A DNA stretch of 20,616 bases from Coptodactyla brooksi. Lineage: Eukaryota; Arthropoda; Insecta; Coleoptera; Scarabaeidae. A program made the position numbers and the translations under genes. The DNA lies in assembly GCA_033557675.1 (NCBI GenBank), contig JAWQRM010000662.1:1-20616 (forward strand), written 5' to 3'. Shown piece by piece: positions 16,143-20,616 of this stretch; the first letter of the stretch is position 1, and every line of letters begins with the position of its first letter. The notes beneath the pieces were generated by a model. It was not told the origin of the DNA. It worked only from the letters and a program-made list of their open reading frames with translations, and did no database searches.

Positions 16143-18214
16143 CGAAAAAGAAATTATTCTTTTAATCTTTATGCATATTTGGTGACATTTGTAATCTCTA
16201 ATTGGCACCAGGAGCATACTTTTTCCAATAGGATTCGACTCATTAATTTTTTCTTTCTTCCAAATGGAGGTAAAAATGGATTTTATTAAGAAAATTAAAA
16301 TTACAGAAAAATTGTATTAATGCTTAAAAGTGTGTATCATATGCTTACATAATAAATGTAGTAAACTACTGTCTTAATATAATTGTATCATAATTACTTT
16401 TTAAAAACTAATAAAAATAAAAATGTCCATTTTCAATAACTGTTATATTTTTTATAGGTTTTTATTTCTTGTTACTATTCTATTCTGTCACTTCTTGCTT
16501 TTAACGTAAACAATTTTATGAGGAATTGTTTACAATTCAACAACAAGTTCATACATTCAACTTTTATAAGAAATCCCCTATTATTTAACAACTAAAACAA
16601 AAATGAATTGCTTGTATGACAGACACTGGTGACAGATAAAACTTCTGCAGTATTTTTGTTTCCACAGTCATTCTAGTAACCTTTTGATGTTTTTAAATTA
16701 ATTGATTACAAAAATTATTGATTCATCATTTAAAAATTATTTTTCTAATAATTTTTTAAGCACACGTACGTGAAAGAAATTCAAAAAGAAATGCGAGAAA
16801 TATATTTTTATCTTTGGAATTACTTTTTAAAAAGCAATTCTGTTATATAAAGTGAAATTACATTTTTAATTATTACTACAATTTTTTAGAAATTTAATTT
16901 TCTTAAAAAATCAAATTTGGCCTTCATTTTAAAGAAAAAATTAATGAGTAATCTACCTCAGTAGATTACAAATTTTATTTCGAATCATTAAATAAAAAAA
17001 AGATACGTTATTATAACCTTGAATTTACAAATGTCATCAATTGCGTATAAAGTATTTTCATTCTTCGGTTGACACCCGGTATATAAATTAATAACTTTTT
17101 TAGACATTCATCTTATTACTATCATTGAAATTCAATTTATTAATTGTAAATTTTCACCCAGAATCCTGTAATAAAATATGTATATAATATGCCCGCCTGC
17201 TTTTATGTTATACTAGTCCAAGACATAATTTAAATATTTGTGAAGGCGATCGATAGATTTGTCCTTCACGTGTGCAAACACCAAGTCATTATGGCACGTT
17301 CGCAAATTAATCATAGTCCTACATCAAAATGCTATATCATATCACTACCCAGATAGCCATTTTCGAGTGATCGTAATAACTGTAAATCACAGCTGGTTGC
17401 ATTACAATCAACCAGCTGTGAATCAGCTAATATGCAGAACTATCAAGTAAATATATTTCAATAATAAAATACCTACAATTTGAATCTATATTTCAGAGGA
17501 AAATAAAAAAGTGTTATCTTATTTTAATTTGATTGATCTGTACTTGTAGATAACATCAAAAGTGACAGATTACATACTCCAATTACATAAAGGTTAACCT
17601 TTCAAAAAATAGAAGGAATTTCTTATGTAATGTGGGGGAATAGCAAACATGCAATCTTACAAATGTCTACGATAAATTGCATGTTGCATGTCGGACACCT
17701 ATTAAAAAAAATAAGCAATGTACTGTTTCCCAATCTCCAGCCCATAATCTAAATTTCATTGCCTTTTCTTTCGAATAAATTCTTACAGGAACTCACGCAT
17801 TCCTAGTTCGCAACCATATACAACGCACAACTATGTGGTCACAAAGTTAAGGACGTGACCCAGAAAATTTCTAGATTAAAAGAACACGTCTATGAATAAC
17901 TTTCTTAAAGAAAACGACAGGCTTGTTTGGCACAAAATGATGTTTTAAAAAAGTATTTTCGTATTGCATAGTACGCTCATGTACAAGTGCAATTTGTTAC
18001 AATTACAAATAGGATGCTAGTTATTTATTAGAAAAACGTTATTTATAGATTAGAAAAGGTGCAAGAAATTTTAAAAGAAAAATTGAACTGTAATTTCACT
18101 AAAGAATTTTCTCTAAATACACTTAATTTCGTCCTGGATACATTTCTCATTTAACTAACATTATTAAAATTTTTGAAATTTTGAAGGGCGGTATTCCTAA
18201 CATCACTAGAAAGA
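16143..18214. other. unassigned AT-rich DNA
   Basis: Up to 16843 this is duplication copy A; beyond that it is unique in the window. Apart from the perfect inverted repeat at 17387-17421, no gene or element was recognised. Upstream exons of the minus-strand Cys-rich gene may lie here but were not convincingly found. A + open frame at 17259-17450 has no motif. Confidence 0.4.
17387..17421. repeat. perfect 13-bp inverted repeat
   Basis: TCACAGCTGGTTG, a nine-base loop CATTACAAT, and the exact complement CAACCAGCTGTGA. Each arm contains the E-box-like palindrome CAGCTG. It is not associated with a visible gene end. Confidence 0.85.
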
Positions 18215-18335
18215 CCACCATTGATATCAAAGAATCAGACTAAGATGTTTATTATGAAGGTGGAAAAAAACAATTTAATTCTGTTTCTTGATACTAGAGT
18301 CGTAAATAAAATAAATGTCACCACTACACCAAAAT
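18215..18335 (+). pseudogene. Penelope-like reverse transcriptase fragment
   Basis: The + frame reads QTKMFIMKVEKNNLILFLDT then RVVNKIN. The pattern F-x-x-x-x-E-x-x-x-x-I-x-F-L-D-x-x-V resembles the segment just after the catalytic motifs of Penelope-like reverse transcriptases (F-T-x-E-x-E-x-x-x-x-I-x-F-L-D). The immediately following hammerhead-like pair is a hallmark of the same elements, which strengthens the call. The catalytic Y-x-D-D region is not readable upstream and no GIY-YIG endonuclease was found, so only a scrap remains. Confidence 0.45.
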
Positions 18336-18351
18336 GTGAAAAAGAATACTC

Positions 18352-18386
18352 GACGTACGTTTCGCTAACCAAGTTAGCATCATCGG
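18352..18386 (-). ncRNA. hammerhead ribozyme-like motif, minus strand
   Basis: Minus strand: CCGATGATGCTAAC, loop TTG, GTTAGCGAAACGTACGTC. Stem II (GCTAAC/GTTAGC) is perfect and GAAAC plus the GTC cleavage triplet are present. The first core box is CCGATGA instead of CTGATGA, and one extra T lies before stem II. The core U-to-C change should cripple cleavage. Confidence 0.5.
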
Positions 18387-18420
18387 GAGCTACGAAATGC
18401 TGACCAATCTTTCATCGCTC

Positions 18421-18455
18421 CTGATGATGCTAACTCGGTTAGCGAAACGTGCGTC
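18421..18455 (+). ncRNA. hammerhead ribozyme-like motif, plus strand
   Basis: CTGATGA (18421-18427), one extra T, stem II GCTAAC / loop TCG / GTTAGC (18429-18443, six perfect pairs), GAAAC (18444-18448), then GTGCGTC with GTC as the cleavage triplet (18453-18455), followed by GAG. Upstream CTC (18418-18420) can pair with that GAG as the base of stem I. This is the arrangement of a type I hammerhead with the minimal stem III known from Penelope-like elements, which may work as a dimer. The extra T after CTGATGA departs from the standard core; some natural hammerheads tolerate an insertion there. Self-cleavage is possible but unproven. Confidence 0.55.
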
Positions 18456-18489
18456 GAGTCATTTTGGAGTAGTGGTGACATTTATTTTA

Positions 18490-18767
18490 CTTATCTATGT
18501 TTTACGATTTTTATTCATAAAATACATAGGTAGCAGTTTTACTGACAATATAAACTAAACATACCGCTAAAGGACATTTTTATTACTTATTACTAATGTT
18601 TGGAACTTTTATAGTAAATGGCAATTTTTTATTTTACACGACGATTACACACATCAAATGGTTTGAAATGCAGGTCAAATGGTTTTGGTTTAATGTAAAT
18701 ACACGGTATTTCCGATTAAAAAAATATTTTTTGCTCAATTTGTTTTAATTGTGAAAATGTCGAAAAA
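18490..18767. other. unassigned AT-rich DNA
   Basis: A small imperfect inverted repeat (CTATGTTTTA ... TAAAATACATAG, about 18496-18530) follows the hammerhead pair. Nothing else was recognised before duplication copy B. Confidence 0.4.
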
Positions 18768-19508
18768 ATAGCTGATATATAGTATATAGAAATTACACCA
18801 GTGTTCAATAACGTAGAAATATAAATGTCAATATAATAGAAACACAAATATAAATGTTTTATTTAAAATAAAGTGTTATTGAAATAATAATGTTTTGCGC
18901 CTTTAGCAAGCATTAAAATGTGCATTTCCTTATGCAAAAAGTTTAAACAAAAAGAATGACAGAGCCAGGTGCAGGAACCACTCCATATACTTACTTTGTG
19001 ATGGCTTGTGGTTCCCAATGTTTGGTATTTCGTTGCCTTGAATTTAATTTTGAAATTTCAGCATTTAAGGCTGAAAAAACAAGCAAGTAAAAGTTTTATT
19101 ATAGTATGGTTATACTGCAACGTAAAATTACACAACTGTGAACTAAAATTTATTGCAGTAATGTTATTTGAGAAGTTATTTGAGAATAAGGTATTTGGTT
19201 ATAACTTGTATCCGATTATTCAAACGTTTTTGTTAGAAGGCTTGTTTTTGTAGTTATAGTCTAACCTATATCTTCATTTACTGTTATTTTCTCTGTGGAT
19301 ATATATAACAGTAGGAACGTTAAGCATTTCCTTTCTCCATACAACATTTTAGTAAGAATTTATTTCTAAAAGTTCTTTACCTATTCATATCTTCAGGGTA
19401 ATTTATTATTTTGATTATTTTAATAATTACGTTTGCTTGTACTTTTAACTACAAGTGCAGGTAATTAGATTATTATCGAAACAGAAATTACTTGGGATAT
19501 TAATATTC

Positions 19509-19514
19509 TTTATT
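19509..19514 (-). terminator. poly(A) signal of the Cys-rich gene, copy B
   Basis: AATAAA on the minus strand at the same place relative to the stop codon as in copy A. Confidence 0.4.
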
Positions 19515-19559
19515 ATACTACAGTTTGGTTCAATATCAATATCCAATAATGATTTGCCT

Positions 19560-19914
19560 TTATATTTGATTGACATAAATGATTTTTCCATCAATTACTA
19601 TAGTTTTGACACTTGCAGTTTGACAAACGTTTTCTGGTAGTCTATAATAACAACAAACCTACGGTGCATATACAGATTTTGCATTCACTGATGCACTGCT
19701 ACTAAAGATATTGCTAAATGTCTTATTGTAATTCATCAACCAGCCATCACCAAAATTGCGTGAAATGCTAGCTGGTCATTTAAATTTAAAAAAACAAATA
19801 AAGCATTAAGGTTAATTAACAGTTACTTGACTAATTTGTTAGGACCCTCTAAGTAATCTCTAAATTTAGAATAACAGCACCGCCAATAAAACTACAAAAA
19901 AGAAATTATTTGTT
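19560..19914 (-). pseudogene. last two exons of the Cys-rich protein, broken copy B
   Basis: The exon order, splice sites (exon about 19850-19914, donor GTAACT, acceptor now CAGCTAG|CATTTC) and final codons VIDGKIIYVNQI match copy A. In the last exon, the Gln codon after V-Y-A-P is TAG, a nonsense change. Two cysteines are replaced (TGC to CGC, Arg; TGT to TGG, Trp). Other changes include two Val to Ala, Ile to Val (twice), Lys to Arg, Asp to Asn and Leu to Ile. Only two silent changes were counted in the last exon. Loss of cysteines together with a stop fits relaxed selection on a pseudogene rather than an alternative isoform. Confidence 0.5.
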
Positions 19915-20616
19915 TGATCTTTATACATATTTGGTGATATTTGTAATCTCTAATTAGAACCAGGAGCATACTTTTTCCAATAAGATTCGACTCATTACTT
20001 TTTTTCTTCCATATGGAGGTAAAAATGGATTTTATTAAGAAAATTAAAATTACAGAAAAATTGTATTAATGCTTAAAGGTGTGTACCATATGCTTATATA
20101 ATAAATGTAGTAAACTACTGCTTTAATATAGTTGCATGTATCATAATTACTTTTTAAAAAACTAATTGAAAAAATAAAAATATATTCATTTTCAATAACT
20201 GTTATATTTTTTATAGCTTTTGATTTCTTGTTACTATTCTATTCTGTCACTTCTTTCTTCCGTCACTTGCGTTTAACGTAAACAGTTTTATGAGAAATTG
20301 TTTACAATTCAACAACAACTTCACACATTCAACTTTTATAAGAAATACCCCTACTATTTAAGAACTAAAACAAAAATGAATTGCTTGTATGACAGACGCT
20401 GGTGACAGATAAAACTTCTGCAGTATTTTTGATTCCACAGTCATTCTAGTAACCTTTTGATGTTTTTAAATTAATTGATTACAAAAATTATTGATCCATC
20501 ATTTAAAAATTATTTTTCTAATAATTTTTTAAGCACACGTACGTATAAGGAATTCAAAAAGAAATGCGAGAAATATATTTTTATCTTTGAAATTACTTTT
20601 TAAAAAGCAATTCTGT

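Larger units (their letters stand above)
14918..16843 (+). repeat. ~1.9-kb direct duplication, copy A
   Basis: Aligns collinearly with 18768-20616 at roughly 90% identity by eye. Anchors are ATAAATGTCAATATAA at 14975 against 18821 (offset 3846) and TAAGCACACGTACG at 16757 against 20530 (offset 3773). The offset change reflects indels, chiefly an extra segment of about 85 bp at 15497-15582 in copy A that carries a (TA)n run. The left edge is near a shared TAGCTGAT word; the right edge of the match is set by the window end. Copy A contains the open version of the Cys-rich gene end. Confidence 0.9.
18307..18489. repeat. inverted repeat enclosing two hammerhead-like motifs
   Basis: Arms 18307-18386 and 18420-18489 are reverse complements (ATAAATGTCACCACTAC, CTCGACG(T/C)ACGTTTCGCTA, GTTAGCATCATC), with a ~10-bp indel in the left arm. 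They surround a 33-base centre. Penelope-like elements often carry inverted, partly duplicated terminal sequences of this kind. Confidence 0.85.
18768..20616 (+). repeat. ~1.9-kb direct duplication, copy B (runs off the window)
   Basis: Collinear with 14918-16843 at roughly 90% identity. It lacks the ~85-bp (TA)n-bearing segment of copy A, and has a local duplication (TTATTTGAGAA twice near 19164) where copy A has a different short insertion. The alignment is still strong at the last base of the window, so the true right end is outside. Confidence 0.9.

Noticed and set aside
19008..19640. Plus-strand open frames in duplication copy B
   Set aside because: They are absent or broken in copy A and overlap the antisense of the better-supported minus-strand exons and 3' region.
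1..20616. CRISPR array, tRNA or rRNA genes, bacterial genes
   Set aside because: No regularly spaced short repeats, no cloverleaf-like A and B boxes, and no rRNA-like conserved blocks were noticed on either strand; introns and transposons point to a eukaryote.

Overview
This is an AT-rich, gene-poor eukaryotic window that looks like arthropod (most likely insect) nuclear DNA. The signs are several decayed DNA transposons of types common in insects (mellifera-type mariner, another Tc1/mariner lineage, two hAT lineages), Penelope-like remains, and very short spliceosomal introns (60 and 83 bp). No rRNA, tRNA, bacterial-style operon or CRISPR array was seen. Almost every recognisable protein-like stretch is a broken transposase; frames and splice sites were read by eye.

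Layout. 1-284: two back-to-back transposase fragments (mariner C-terminus on +, another Tc1/mariner lineage on -). 1107-3180: a 2.07-kb element with ~410-bp inverted arms enclosing a frameshifted hAT-type transposase. 3181-5152: no recognised feature. 5153-6247: an internally deleted mariner carrying three ~130-155-bp internal repeat units; a two-unit relative lies at 12925-13429, where it splits a minus-strand hAT remnant (N-terminal part 13600-13801, C-terminal part 12600-12891). 6540-7776: a candidate spliced minus-strand gene of unknown function, with TATA box, 83-bp intron, reading frame and poly(A) signal. Its presumed promoter and leader (7637-7874) recur at 8702-8950. 7951-8151: a GC-richer patch with three strong hairpins. 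8951-12346: mostly unassigned DNA with short repeats, a mariner end and an inverted-repeat pair with a hammerhead-like motif. 13952-14176: a possible helix-turn-helix fragment. 18215-18489: Penelope-like reverse transcriptase remains followed by a head-to-head pair of hammerhead-like motifs.

The right-hand third is dominated by a ~1.9-kb direct duplication (14918-16843 and 18768-20616, running off the window end). Each copy holds, on the minus strand, the last two exons of a Cys-rich protein I do not recognise, followed by a poly(A) signal. Copy A is open; copy B has a nonsense codon and has lost two cysteines.

No pathway or operon logic links the genes. The biology visible here is transposon nesting and decay, self-cleaving-ribozyme-like motifs, and a small duplicated gene undergoing pseudogenisation.
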